Origin: Brevipalpus yothersi | Lineage: Eukaryota; Arthropoda; Arachnida; Trombidiformes; Tenuipalpidae | Length of the DNA stretch: 64,000 nucleotides | Direction: 5' to 3' | NCBI GenBank assembly: GCA_003956705.1 | Contig: QZCP01000169.1 | Location: 1-64,000, forward strand | Part shown: positions 26,685 through 37,581 of the stretch, one piece after another | Position numbering within the stretch: position 1 is the stretch's first letter | Layout of the letters: each line of letters begins with the position of its first letter | The notes under the pieces: generated by a model | The model's input: the letters and a program-made list of their open reading frames with translations, nothing else | Told to the model about the DNA's origin: nothing | Databases searched by the model: none | Translations under genes and position numbers: made by a program

Positions 26685-29600
26685 TTTTCACTTCTCAACT
26701 GCTTATAAGCTCCAACTCGTAAGTTTTCACGCTTTACTACTCTCTACTCTCATTCCAAAGTTGGATGGGATCAACAGAAGTGTTTCTGTCGAGAGAGTGG
26801 AAAAAAGTATGAAAATAAACCCGGTCAAGATGTTGTGGGAGTCAAGAGACAACCACATGTGCAATCCATACACAATCTGTAGTCATTCTTACTGCAAGAA
26901 CATACACCATACAGGACATATTGACGGCTTGTGTTGAGATAGGAATTTTATGAGTAAAAGAAATTTTTCTCTCCTTTTTGATTACAATATTTCAGTTTCA
27001 TTGATGCTCATCAACACATTGTACACTTACCATTGCATCATGAAGTTTCTGTTCTTGGAAAAGTCGATGTTCTTCAGCAAGTCTAATCTGTTCAGCTTCT
27101 TCTTCTTGGCGTTGCTTTTCCTCTCTTCGTCTTTGCTCTTCTTCAACTCGTAAACGCTCCTGTTCAGCTTTTCTTGCTTCCTCTTCTTGACGTTTTTGAG
27201 CTTCTCGTTCAGCTTGCTCTCTGGCCAACTGTAAAGAAAAACGGAAAAGAAAACAAATGACAGTTGAGAAGAAAAGTTGAGAAAATTTTTTCATTCGATT
27301 TATTCTTTCAACTGTAACTCTAAGATACCGAAGATGATATTCAAGGCTGATTAGGCTATTCTGAGTACAAGAATCTCAATATACATATATATCATCTTGA
27401 AATAAGTTTGTGTGTTGTTTCTTTTCTCTCAGTGAAAATGATAGACTACAGAATGGTGGAAAGATAGCGAACTAATTGATGACTTCTGTTGGAAATTTAA
27501 AAAAAGGAACGGTACAAACTGTAGCTCCTCAAAATATGCTTGCATTCATTCGATTTGGTAAACTTAAGTATGCAAATTCGGGCTCATTCCATCATGATGA
27601 TAAACATGGAAGAGAAAGCCATGAAAGGTGAGATACGGTGGAGGAACTGATATACATGTATCTTTCTCTCTCTCTCTCAACATGCATTCATTTTACGCTT
27701 CAAAATGTGATGAATGGAGAAGCGGTTTTCCTGATCAAGCTTTGGATTCCCACTCTCTCTTCACGATTCAAGGGTGAAGTCCATTATCTCCGAATAAAGA
27801 GAAAATTAGACCGAGCAGCGAAGTGTCATATCTGATAAACCTTGAAATAATAAGCATGCCCAAAAATGATGAACACATATACACCGAGTATAAAGTATAT
27901 GCATATGAATCAAGTTAGAAATGATATTATAATTACCCTTCTTTTTTCCGCCAAGATTCGCTTGTACTCCTCCTCACTTGTAATCTTTTTGGAGCTGGAA
28001 CTGGTGCTACTAACCAAGCTGCTTGAGCCACTGGTTAAACTTCCCTGATTTAAACTAGTTTCACTTTCTACTCCATTTTGGCTTCCACCACCTACATTGT
28101 TACAACCTATATTCTGGTGTCCATTACAACTGCTAGATGATTCATTCATATTTTCTTTATTTGCACCAATTGTGTGTGCTTGTCGATTATGTGATGAAGG
28201 AACAAGTGATGGAGATGAGGATGATGTTTTAGAATGAGACTGTTTAGCTCTTTCTGAGGTCGAATTCTTACTAACACTGTAACACTCATTTGGTCCTGCT
28301 TTGGATGAGGCCGCAGCGGAAGAGGAAGATGAGGAAATTGGACTAACTGTGCCCGATCCTGAACACTTATTATTATTATCGCTATGTTGTTGATGCTGCT
28401 GTTGTTGTTGAAGATAGATCTTAGCAGATCGACGAGCTGCAGCGGCCGCTTTAACATGAGCTGGTTTTCGTGGAGGCACAGGTTTAGCTTGGTTTTCATA
28501 AGATCTATTTGAACTATCACTGCCTTGATCATTTGAAACATCAGTACCTCTTATCGGACGACGGTTAGTTGATCCAGCAGATCGAGCTCGATTTGGCCGT
28601 AAAACAGTGGCGGTTGATGGTGTAGTGGGTGTGATTGGCGATCTTAGTGAATTTGACTGGCTTAAAACACTTTTAGCATCAGGGAAAACTCCTCCGATAC
28701 TGACTGGACGCGGCCTCCTGGCCGTTGTTCGTCGTCTACAAACGCCTACTGAAGATGTTGTAGATTGATCTGATGTACCAGACACTGATGTTGGCCTACT
28801 TGAGTTTGTTATAACAGCAGTACGAGGAGTTGATGTGACCGACGAAGCAGCAGCGGCAACTGTGGTAATGAGAGAAGGAAACATTATTTTAGGAGGCTCA
28901 AGACGATAAATTTTCATTAAGAAAGAGATAAAATCAAAGATATGGGGGAGATTTGAAAGGTTGATAAAAATGATTTAATAAAAGAGGGAAGAAAAGAAAG
29001 AAAGAAAGAGAGAGAGAAAACAAAGGTGACGATCAAGATTGATCAAAATTTGGTAATATTTCCAGAATATCATGCCTGCTTTCAGTTTCAAATTGAGCTA
29101 CATTTTTTTGTGCATCTTAAAAATCAAATCAGGTATCTGAGTAACATTGAATCAAAGATTTCTGTTTCAAGAACGAAAGAAAAAAGAAAAAATAAATGGT
29201 CTTTTGAGCACCAATTGAGTCTTCAACAAGAATGAAGCTCTAGAGGAGGCTCATGAAAAAGTTGATCCCTAAGTGCAAAAAGAAGAATAAAGATCAAGCC
29301 AAGAATCACTTCTGAATTGGTTAATGGTTCATGGATAAGGTTATCCATCAATTGAGCTTTCCATTTTCGGAGATCGTCCTCCGAAGAAGTGAAGAAGGCA
29401 CGCTGGAATCAAGCGAACCAGACTAAAAAGGCCGAGGTGAGTAATAAAAAGAATAAGAGAGAGGGAGAGAGAGCATCAACAAATGATGCAATCATGCTAA
29501 TTTTCTTAACTATTGTAGAATGAGAGCAGGAAGTAGGAGTTTGGATGTTAGGATCATCGCTTCCATCGTGATCACCAGTTAGTTATGAAGCTACAGATCT

Positions 29601-31073
29601 TTTCAATCAAGTCAAATCATTCATTGTATCTGTTGGCGTGTGTGATGAACAAATGCTGATAAGGTTTCAAGGAGAGAGAAGAGTATGTGTATGTGTGTGT
29701 GTGAGCAAGCGAAATGATGAGATCAGCTATAAGGTTCAACGAAACTCGATAATAAATGTATATGTATCGAAATCATTGGACAATTTTCAAGGCACGCTTC
29801 CAGATAACAATCCAAAGGGCATTGATGTTGTTGGATGATGAGAAAGAATTGAATAATTTGGTTTCATCTGTGTTCGGAACCTGCGTTATACTAGCAAATA
29901 TGGCGACAAGCTATCTAGATCATCAACATCAAATCATCATCAAATAATTGCACAGAGAGAGGAAGATGAATAGGTGGTACATAATACAGAGTGGAAAGAG
30001 AGAAAGAGAGAGAGAGAGTGTGTGTGAAAGAATGGAAAAAACTCGATTGATCAAGTGTAATCGGTGATCATAGTTTGGCTTGAAAAAAAGAGGAGTGGAT
30101 AAAGAGAGATGAAAAAAGAAGAGCAGCAGGAAGAACTGAAAGTTGATTATCAAAGATGATTAAGAAAAAACTGGAAATAAAAAAAAAACGTACCAGAATT
30201 TCTTAACCGGAGAGATTCTTCCAGATAGCGTTGTCTTGGCTTAGCAAGTTGATCTAATCGTGACATGCTTACTGCTCTTCTTGGCCCATTTTTGTTGATA
30301 AAATTTTCCTTACAACTATCGGTACTCATCATGGATTCACTTAACTTATATCCACTTGAATCTTTACTTCGATTGGCAAGAGAATATGATGAAGCACGTG
30401 ATGACAACATACACTCTCGTGGAGTGACTGGGACTAGTTCCGGATGCCGTTTACGTGCTGTAGATACACAGTACATACTCTGGGTCATAAGATTATCCAT
30501 TGGAGAAACCTGTAATAAAATAATCAACAATAACAACAAGACAATCAACAACACAATCTGTCAGTAACAACTTGAGAGAGAGAGAAAGAGAAAACACAAA
30601 TTTTAAATAGAGGCTTATTTTATAATTATGTATACTCTTGCTTGACCCCCGAAAAAGAGAAAAATAAAAGGGTATATATATTTATATACAAGGTAAAAGA
30701 TTAATTGACTAATAATCTTTCATACTAATCAAGTGATGAGGACAACTTAGTGGCAGGTAAAGAAGGATAATGATCATCATAAGGTAAATAATAGGGGGAA
30801 GAGAGAAAGAGAAAGAGAGAGGCAATGAGAAAGAGAGGAAGAAAGAGGGAAAGAGAAAAAGAAAGAGAGAAAGAGATAGGACAGGTAAAAGAGAGAGAGA
30901 ATGGATAATGTTTTTAGATCACACTTATTTTTCCACTACTGCTGCTCTCTATCTGAATACATGGACATCATGTTCGAAAGTTCGAACATTATTATCATGA
31001 ATATATCTTTTTTTCCGGGTTAAATTATCATCATCATCACTAATATGTGTGAGTCTACATGAGGGTAGAATGA

Positions 31074-31153
<80 letters not shown>

Positions 31154-31201
31154 NNNNNNNNNNNNNNNNNNNNNNNNNNNNNNNNNNNNNNNNNNNNNNN
31201 N

Positions 31202-31252
<51 letters not shown>

Positions 31253-32038
31253 TTAGAGATAGAGAGAAAAAAATTCCAGGATTACAGTTAGATAGAATGT
31301 AACTACTATCGATGATTTCGTATCATTGCGGAGGCCTCAATAGATAGATATGATATTGGTCAAAGTTGATAAAGAGGATGCTCTTCCTTCCGAAAGTAAG
31401 AAAAGGTGAAGAAGGAAAAGGACCAAATAAGTAAGTATGGTATGAGTGTGTATGTGTTTGGCTGAATTCCTTCTTGCCGGTCTCTCCTTCTCTTTCTTTT
31501 GGGGGTGAAGAAATATGATACGAAATCAGATAGTAGCGGAAAGCATGCGATGAAGTAAAAAGAAAGAAGAAGAAAAAAAAAGAAATGCGATCAAGGTGTA
31601 CAGCTACAGTTAATTCAAATTCAGATCGATTAATGTATGGATATAATCATTAACAACAGTGACCAATCGAGCATTTTGTACCTGATCACGAAGTCCTACA
31701 TTAGAAGATGAGCGACCACGATGATTGTGGGGGCTATTAAAATGATAATGTTGATTAAGGTGATGATGGTGATGATGATGAGTAAGAGAATTATCTTTTT
31801 CGAGTGGCAAATCTGTTCCAAAAGGTGGTATCACTAAACTTTTATGCATAGAGATCACTGGCACATGTTGTTGGTATTGATAATGAATATCCCTAACACT
31901 CGAACCACCGCCACCATTACTGGTATGATGTTGTTGATGGTGTAATTGATTAATATTATCTTCTTCCTCGAGAGATGGGCTAACACCCAAGCCACCACTC
32001 TCAAGGTCCCCTTCACACATTAATCCATAGGAAGACAT
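21374..32038 (-). CDS. MAP7/ensconsin-family microtubule-associated protein
   Basis: MAP7/ensconsin proteins bind microtubules and recruit kinesin-1. Six exons, in transcript order: 32038-31682, 30509-30194, 28859-27937, 27228-27031, 26315-26148 and 21544-21374. All join in phase to give 2133 nt and 710 residues. The MAP7 domain (about 515-667) starts SEEEYKRILAEKRRLAREQ, runs through a long Glu/Arg/Gln coiled coil and ends RKKRVEAIMSRTRK. This matches the kinesin-binding region of human MAP7. The middle is Ser-rich and basic, with RRAVSMSRLDQLAKPRQR and PRKPAHVKAAAA. Exon 1 is unusual, with Gly, Gln and His runs including seven His at 87-93. The N-terminal microtubule-binding coiled coil of MAP7 is not seen, so this may be a short isoform or a derived gene. 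The last intron is 4.6 kb. An assembly gap lies in intron 1. Confidence 0.85.
21770..22119. other. Coding-like island, open on both strands, unassigned
   Basis: About 350 bp inside the last MAP7 intron is less AT-rich than its surroundings. It is open on the plus strand to a stop at 22117-22119 (includes CDLSWARFWPQSYDVNECYQ). It is also open on the minus strand (includes RLCRGMSKATSPAPSFFSF). I recognise neither product and see no good splice pair for either. It could be an alternative exon, a nested exon or chance. Confidence 0.25.
23072..23132. repeat. (CT)n microsatellite, 61 bp
   Basis: Perfect CT tract in the last MAP7-like intron. Confidence 0.95.
26629..26681. repeat. (CT)n microsatellite
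   Basis: Perfect CT tract in the MAP7-like intron between the two coiled-coil exons. Confidence 0.95.
31080..31250. repeat. Long (GA)n tract interrupted by an assembly gap
   Basis: GA dinucleotides flank a run of 48 N (31154-31201) on both sides in the first MAP7-like intron. The gap is therefore an unresolved GA array of uncertain true length. Confidence 0.95.
31154..31201. other. Assembly gap, 48 N
   Basis: Run of N within the GA tract. No gene is interrupted because it lies in an intron. Confidence 1.
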
Positions 32039-32119
32039 GGCTACTTTTATTTTCACACACAGCCAACACACACAATCACAATCACAATATGAGGCTATAT
32101 ATATTCACACAGACAAACG

Positions 32120-33030
32120 AGATGTGTCCGATTGATCAACACACACCCGATAAGTACACCTTTACTCACGACAATTTAAATGCTAACTGATGAAAGTTTC
32201 AAAACACAACTTGATGGTATGGAATCAATATCATGAGAAGTTCTGATTCAGAATATATATTTCGGAACATATACTAAACACGTTTACTCTCTCTCTCTTT
32301 CATGAAAAAGTGAGCACTTTTAAACCAGTTCGAAGCTCGATTGCCTTTTCGGAGCTCAACCAGAGTGTCTCCGATTGTGGTACCATCTGATGTTCTATAA
32401 TCATACTGTATTTCATCATGTAAAAGAAGGAAAAAGGTTTTCCTTTTCAGGGAAAACTCCCTTCAATTTTGATAGTGGAAAAATTTTTCTTTGCCCACAT
32501 TCAATTTATCAACTCGAGATATGGGATGATTTTTGAGTACAATGATGATGAGATTTGAGAGGAGATCGATCTATGGAGATGAGAGTTCTCTATTTTTTCG
32601 CTTCTCTGATCACAGATGCTGGAGGTGATGATTGAGTTTAGTGAAAACTTTTTGTTTCACGAGGAGCGAAATTTTGCCAACCAAAAGAATAATTACTGTG
32701 TAGCGTGTAAATCAAGATAATTCATGTGCATTGGATAGGAAAATAGTTGATCTCGTGCTTTTTTTTGGCTCTCTCTAAACATCATCATCCACATGATATT
32801 GAAACAGTATTCTCTTCCCATCTTTTTTTTCCGCTACACTCATCGTTCAATGAATATGAGCATGTGAGTCTATGTTGAAACTTTCTTTCTCTCTCTTTTT
32901 TTGGCTCGTGAAAAGTGTACATGACATAAAAAAATACTTGAATTTGAAATTATTTTTTGATTAGTTTCCAATTATTACCTCATTTTTGACCAATTAAAGT
33001 ATTCAATTTTTCTCCTCCTCCATTTCTTTC
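32120..33030. repeat. Direct repeat, copy A (5' flank of MAP7-like gene)
   Basis: This non-coding block aligns by eye, in the same orientation, with 33810-34590 plus 35575-35715. Shared strings include TGGAATCAATA, ACCATCTGATGT, TACTGTGTAGCGTGTAAATC, CATGTGCATTGGATAGGAAA and TTGAAATTATTTTTTGATTA. Copies differ by many substitutions and small indels, so the duplication is not very recent. Copy A begins about 80 bp upstream of the MAP7-like start codon and ends about 30 bp from the GNAT stop codon. Boundaries are approximate. Confidence 0.85.
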
Positions 33031-33060
33031 CCTCTATATACGATTTTATCCACCAATTGT

Positions 33061-33777
33061 TTAGCTTTGGGGAATTTGTACACATTTTGTCAATTCAGAA
33101 AGCTTTTTAATTTCCCTATTTTGTATATCAAAATTATCAGAGGCACGCCACGTGCCATAAATGACTTTGAGTTTTGGCCACTCTTGGTCAGTGATCGCAT
33201 ACCACGCTGTGTCTCGGTTTCGAGATTTGTATATCGTTGATTGTCGAAAAGTGCCTTCATAAGAGAATCCAAATTTTTGAGCTGCCCGTCTTGAACGCTC
33301 ATTTAGAGCATCACATTTCCACTCTAGACGTCTATATCCCGATTCAAAGGCCCATTCAATCATTAGCATTAGGGCTTCTGTGCCACTACGCGTTCGTTGC
33401 AATATCGGTGACAAATGAAGGTGACCAATTTCAATGCACCCTACATTGGGCTTAATTCGCAAATAACTAGCCATTCCAGCAGATCCCTCGGACCCTGAGA
33501 GTGTGTAGAATTTTGGGTCCTCTCCAAAACACAAGTTTTTGGCCCAATTAATAAATTCAGATTCTCCAGAGAAAGGTCCATATGGCAAGTAGGTCCAATC
33601 TTGGCCAGTTGTATCTTTTGAGAACGCTTCGTAAAGAGCAGATAAATGTGAATTATCTATTCGTTCCACCGTAGCACAAGAACTTTTTAAGGTCGAAAAG
33701 TTGGGATGTGGAGGAATTTGGAAATTTCGAATGGCTCGACCAATTGGTTGTCCCAATTTATTGAATATTTGATCCAT
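33061..33777 (-). CDS. Intronless GNAT N-acetyltransferase, RimJ/RimL type, likely foreign origin
   Basis: The 238-residue single-exon protein is a complete GNAT-fold acetyl-CoA-dependent N-acetyltransferase. It resembles the RimJ/RimL group (Acetyltransf_3), which acetylates protein N-termini or small amines; the substrate is unknown. Family blocks in order: GQPIGRAIRNF near the start, then DWTYLPYGPF, MASYLRIKP, IEIGHLHLSPILQRTRSGTE (beta-4 and the acetyl-CoA loop), YRRLEWKCDALNERSRRAAQ, FGFSYEGTFRQSTIYKSRNR and DTAWYAI. I know this block order from bacterial and fungal proteins rather than from arthropod core genes, which suggests horizontal transfer. The ATG at 33777 puts the family start at the N-terminus. 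A TTG five codons upstream is not credible as a start here. The reading frame is intact, so the gene may be functional. It lies between two direct copies of a non-coding block. Confidence 0.85.
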   Translation of the reverse strand: MDQIFNKLGQPIGRAIRNFQIPPHPNFSTLKSSCATVERIDNSHLSALYEAFSKDTTGQDWTYLPYGPFSGESEFINWAKNLCFGEDPKFYTLSGSEGSAGMASYLRIKPNVGCIEIGHLHLSPILQRTRSGTEALMLMIEWAFESGYRRLEWKCDALNERSRRAAQKFGFSYEGTFRQSTIYKSRNRDTAWYAITDQEWPKLKVIYGTWRASDNFDIQNREIKKLSELTKCVQIPQS

Positions 33778-33809
33778 GAACCACCTGATCAATGTAATGT
33801 TTCATCATA

Positions 33810-35715
33810 AGTTGGATGTCCAATGAAAATAGCAAGCGCTAGAGCTGTACAGCTTCACTTACCACAATTTGAATGTGAGGTGATGATGATTTCAAAGTTT
33901 TAAAATACAAGTTTATGGTCTGGAATCAATACCGTTGGAACATGTATTGGAAATTTTTTCCGTTCTTCGCTGAAAAATGCTCACTTTCGAAAAAATCAAG
34001 CTCAATACAAGAATCACCTTTCCAGAGGCTCAACCAAAAAGGCCCATATAGAAGTACCATCTGATGTCCTATGATCACACTGCATTCCATCATGCAAGAT
34101 TAAATAATGGAAGAGGGAATATTTCCTATTCACTTTTGAAACTTAGAGAGCTCCTTTCAATTTTGACTATAATATTTGGAAAAATTTTTCGTCTGCATTC
34201 AATTTCATTTCATTTTGTCATCAAGATGGGATAATTTTTGTGTACGATGATAAGATTTGAGAGGAGATCAATCTATGAAGATGAGAGATGAGTTCTCTTC
34301 TTATTTTTCTCAGATGCTGGGTGATGATCGAGTTTTGTAAAAATTTTTATTTCATGAGGAGAAGTTTTGCCAAACAAATAATTACTGTGTAGCGTGTAAA
34401 TCGAGATAATTCATGTGCATTGGATAGGAAAATAGTTGATCTCGTGCTTTTTTCAGCTCTCCTAAGACATCATTCACATGATATTGAAACAGTATTCTCT
34501 CTCTTTTTCCTTTTTCTCTTTCTCTCTCTCTCTCTACATTCATCGTTCTGTGAATATGAACGCATGTGAGTCGATGTTAGAACTCTCTTTCTCTTTCTTT
34601 CCAAGTTGCACAATAGACAGAATCCGTTCAAGATCAGCTGATCTGAGTATTCAGAACTCTAGAAGCCAGAGTCAGAAGCCAAAAGAATTGGCTTAAGAAA
34701 AATAACAAATATTTATATTCTTCTTTTGGCTGCCAAGCAAACCAGTTTAAATAAATTGCCCAGCATTCAGTGTAATCTTCAACCTTCAACCTCTGAATGA
34801 AAATCTGTGTTACTTTTCTCTTAATTCTCAAATACTTATCAGAGCATCATCATCAGCTTCCATTTGATTTCCATTAAACATTTTTTCTCTCTCTCTATCT
34901 CACTTTTATCACTGGTGAAACTGGTCGAGAAGAGAGTGTAGAAAAATTTTTATCACTATCATTTTTTCTCTCCCCATCATTTTTCCGTTCCTCTTCGCTC
35001 CAACCTAAGCTCTGCCATGAATAAATGTACAAAATTATTACAAATCATTTGTGCATCGTGAATTGTTGATGCAACAACAACAACAATAACAGCGTTCTCT
35101 TCACCACCAAAATCGTATAGTAAGTATCTGATTGTGTGTAAGATTTTTGTGAAAAAGAAGAAAGTTCATTGAAGAAAATTATCTTGTGTGAAAAAAGAAA
35201 GAAGAAGGATTGGCTCCAGAAAGAGACAAGATTGAGGGAAAGTTGCGGAAGAAGGAAGAGAGAGAAAGTCTCTCTCTTTTGGAAAAGAGTTTAAATGGTT
35301 AAGAATCATTGGACTCAGTATAGAAAGTCGCTGTAATAGTGTTGAGAAACAGGATCTTTTTCTGAACCAGCAAAATACCGATGCTGTTCCCGGGTTGATG
35401 AGAGAGAGATGAAGAGAGAGAGAAAGAGTAGCGGTTTTCTCTCTCTCTCTCTCTCTCTCTTCATCATGCCTCTTGGTTCTTGAATCTTTTTTTCAGTCAG
35501 AAAAGATCGACCGATTGATGAGGAATAGAGAGAGAGAGAGGCCAACTGAGGGAAGACTTTTCATTTCTATTACTCTTTTGCTAGTGAAAAGTGTACATTA
35601 CATGTAAAAATACTTGGATTTGAAATTATTTTTTGATTAGTTCTCAATCATCACCTCATTTTTGACCGACAAAAGTATTCAATTTTGCTTCTTCTCTATT
35701 TTTTCTTCCTTTTTT
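33810..35715. repeat. Direct repeat, copy B (5' flank of GNAT gene), split by a ~970-bp block
   Basis: The parts 33810-34590 and 35575-35715 match copy A (32120-33030) in order and orientation. The intervening 34.6-35.57 kb has no counterpart in copy A, so it is either an insertion in B or a deletion in A. Copy B begins about 35 bp upstream of the GNAT start codon, just as copy A begins close to the MAP7-like start codon. Boundaries are by eye. Confidence 0.8.
34600..35570. other. Extra block within copy B
   Basis: About 970 bp present only in repeat copy B. It contains GA and CT runs near 35.24-35.53 kb and no recognisable gene or obvious terminal repeats. I cannot tell insertion in B from deletion in A. 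Confidence 0.5.
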
Positions 35716-36305
35716 ACAACCACAATTGGCTGGAAATTATTATTATCATCATCTGCCAACCTCTATCGACATCATCAAGAATCGTATTTATATTTATCGT
35801 TTCATCATCGCATCGTCATTTGACTGGTGAAATTTGTTTTGTCATTTATCAGACAATAATATATTATACAACAACAACTACTACTACTACTACACACTGG
35901 TGTGACATAGGCAAATCTATTTATTCGATTTGCAATTTCATCAATTCATCACTTTTTTCGAAAGAAAACACAATCTCTTTTGCTCTCTATTGATTCACTA
36001 CGAATCCTTCCATCATTTTGATCATTTTGATGATACGTATTCGATTTCATAATCCCGAGAATTTTGTGTTCATTGTTTTTCCTCCTGAATAGCGTAATCA
36101 TTCAATTTATTTCGTCATCAGAGGAAGAGAGAGAGAATCCCAATCGAACACAATCGTCATCATCGATCACTGATCGATTTTCCTTATTGATCCTGAATTA
36201 TCTATCCAGCGTGAATATTTTTTTGGAACAATTCTCGATATCTACATCATCATAATCATAGTTTCCATTTTCTGGTCAGTGTATGTGTCCATACTTATCT
36301 GATTG

Positions 36306-37581
36306 ATGATCATCATGTCATTATTTGTCAAATCAACTGGATTTACACTTCCATGTAACGGTTATCCAATGGAAGAAACAAGTACTGGTAGTAACGGTTT
36401 ATTGAAAACTGTTCTTCGTTTACTTTCACACTACACTGATTGCTCGGATGATGATCACTTGTCTCGTGGAATGAAGAATAATGACCATAATTCCCAATGT
36501 AATATCTTTGATCATTTGGCTGAAGGTAAGTTAATATCTGATTACCTTGAGAGGGAATTATTTTTTGCTCTCTCATTTTGAAAAGCTTGATTTCTGAGGT
36601 CACTATTTTTCATGGTCAATCGTAAGTGTCTAAAAAGTTGACTGTCATTAGCTTTGTTGATGATTTAAAGAGAAAGAAAGAGAGAGAAATAGGAGGAGAG
36701 AGAGGAAGAGAGGAAGAGAGAGAAGATGATGAAGAAGAAGAGAGGTCAAATTGATTTCTTCCTCATCTAATCTTGTTTTATCGGTAGTGAGAGGGTTATT
36801 TAATTTCCTGATTTTTTTCGGAAGCATGTTGTCTGGATCATCATCATGTCTGACCTTGCTGAATCAGTGAGATGGAGAGAGAGAAACTTTTCATCTTCAT
36901 CTAATTTTTAACACTCTTCCTCATCAACATGTAGATTTGAATTTATCGATCGAATGGATTTAAGATGAGATTTTTTGGGGTTTTATAACTGAATTCAGGA
37001 ATTACCTTTCGCTAGATGATATTACACTCTCTCGTTCTGGGCATACCACACATACACATAGTTTTTGGGAGAAAAAATTCTCAAACCCTATCCTCAGGCA
37101 ATCATAGTTGAATGAATCGAGTTGAATGAGTATCACGTATAAGTGCAATTTATGTATCATCATCATAATACACTTCTTGGAGCCATTATTCTTAGCCTCA
37201 CACATAGCATGCACAATCAATTGCCAGTCAATGACCAACCTATGAAAACAAACGAGTTTTTCGATTATCATTTCTCAAGCCAATGATCTGTTGATTCTAG
37301 ACATTATTTCTAAATTATCATGTATGTAGTCATCAATCGATTTTCTCTCTCTATCTGGCCCATGATGATCAATTTCAAGTTGATGATTCTTTTCTCACTT
37401 GTTTCTCAGTCAGCTGTTGATCTCTGAGATTTCCAATTTCTGGAACTTTCAATCATTCCAATAATTTGATTTTTTTTCAGTCAATTTTCTTTCCTTGAAC
37501 AAAGATTTTCCCCATAAATTTCATTTGATTAATATCCGAATGGATACAGTTCAGAAGTGGCTTCTCCTTTTGATCAAATGA
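36306..37581 (+). CDS. Tentative two-exon gene, 106 residues, unknown
   Basis: I do not recognise this protein. Exon 36306-36525 ends GCTGAAG at a strong donor (GTAAGT) in phase 1. An acceptor with a long T run (TTTTTTTTCAG) at 37480 opens a phase-compatible exon 37481-37581 that ends in TGA. Together they make 321 nt, an exact codon multiple. Residues include PMEETSTGSNGLLKTVLRLL and CNIFDHLAE in exon 1, and HLINIRMDTVQKWLLLLIK in exon 2. The 955-bp intron is CT- and GA-rich. Transcription in the same direction as the SKICH and FBXO genes makes it alternatively a leader exon of a downstream gene. The ATG choice is uncertain because three lie close together. Confidence 0.35.

Noticed and set aside
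28860..28917. Upstream extension of MAP7-like exon 3 to an ATG at 28917.
   Set aside because: The acceptor CATTACCACAG at 28860 is excellent and puts the exon in phase with the preceding one (phase 1). The longer form would be out of phase.
29372..29438. Exon-like stretch on the plus strand (SEEVKKARWNQANQTKKAE) ending in a consensus donor GTGAGT.
   Set aside because: It lies inside a MAP7-like intron on the opposite strand, lacks a good acceptor or start, and no partner exon was found. Kept only as a note.
33778..33792. TTG start five codons upstream of the GNAT ATG.
   Set aside because: Non-ATG starts are rare in animal nuclear genes, and the ATG at 33777 already gives the normal family N-terminus.
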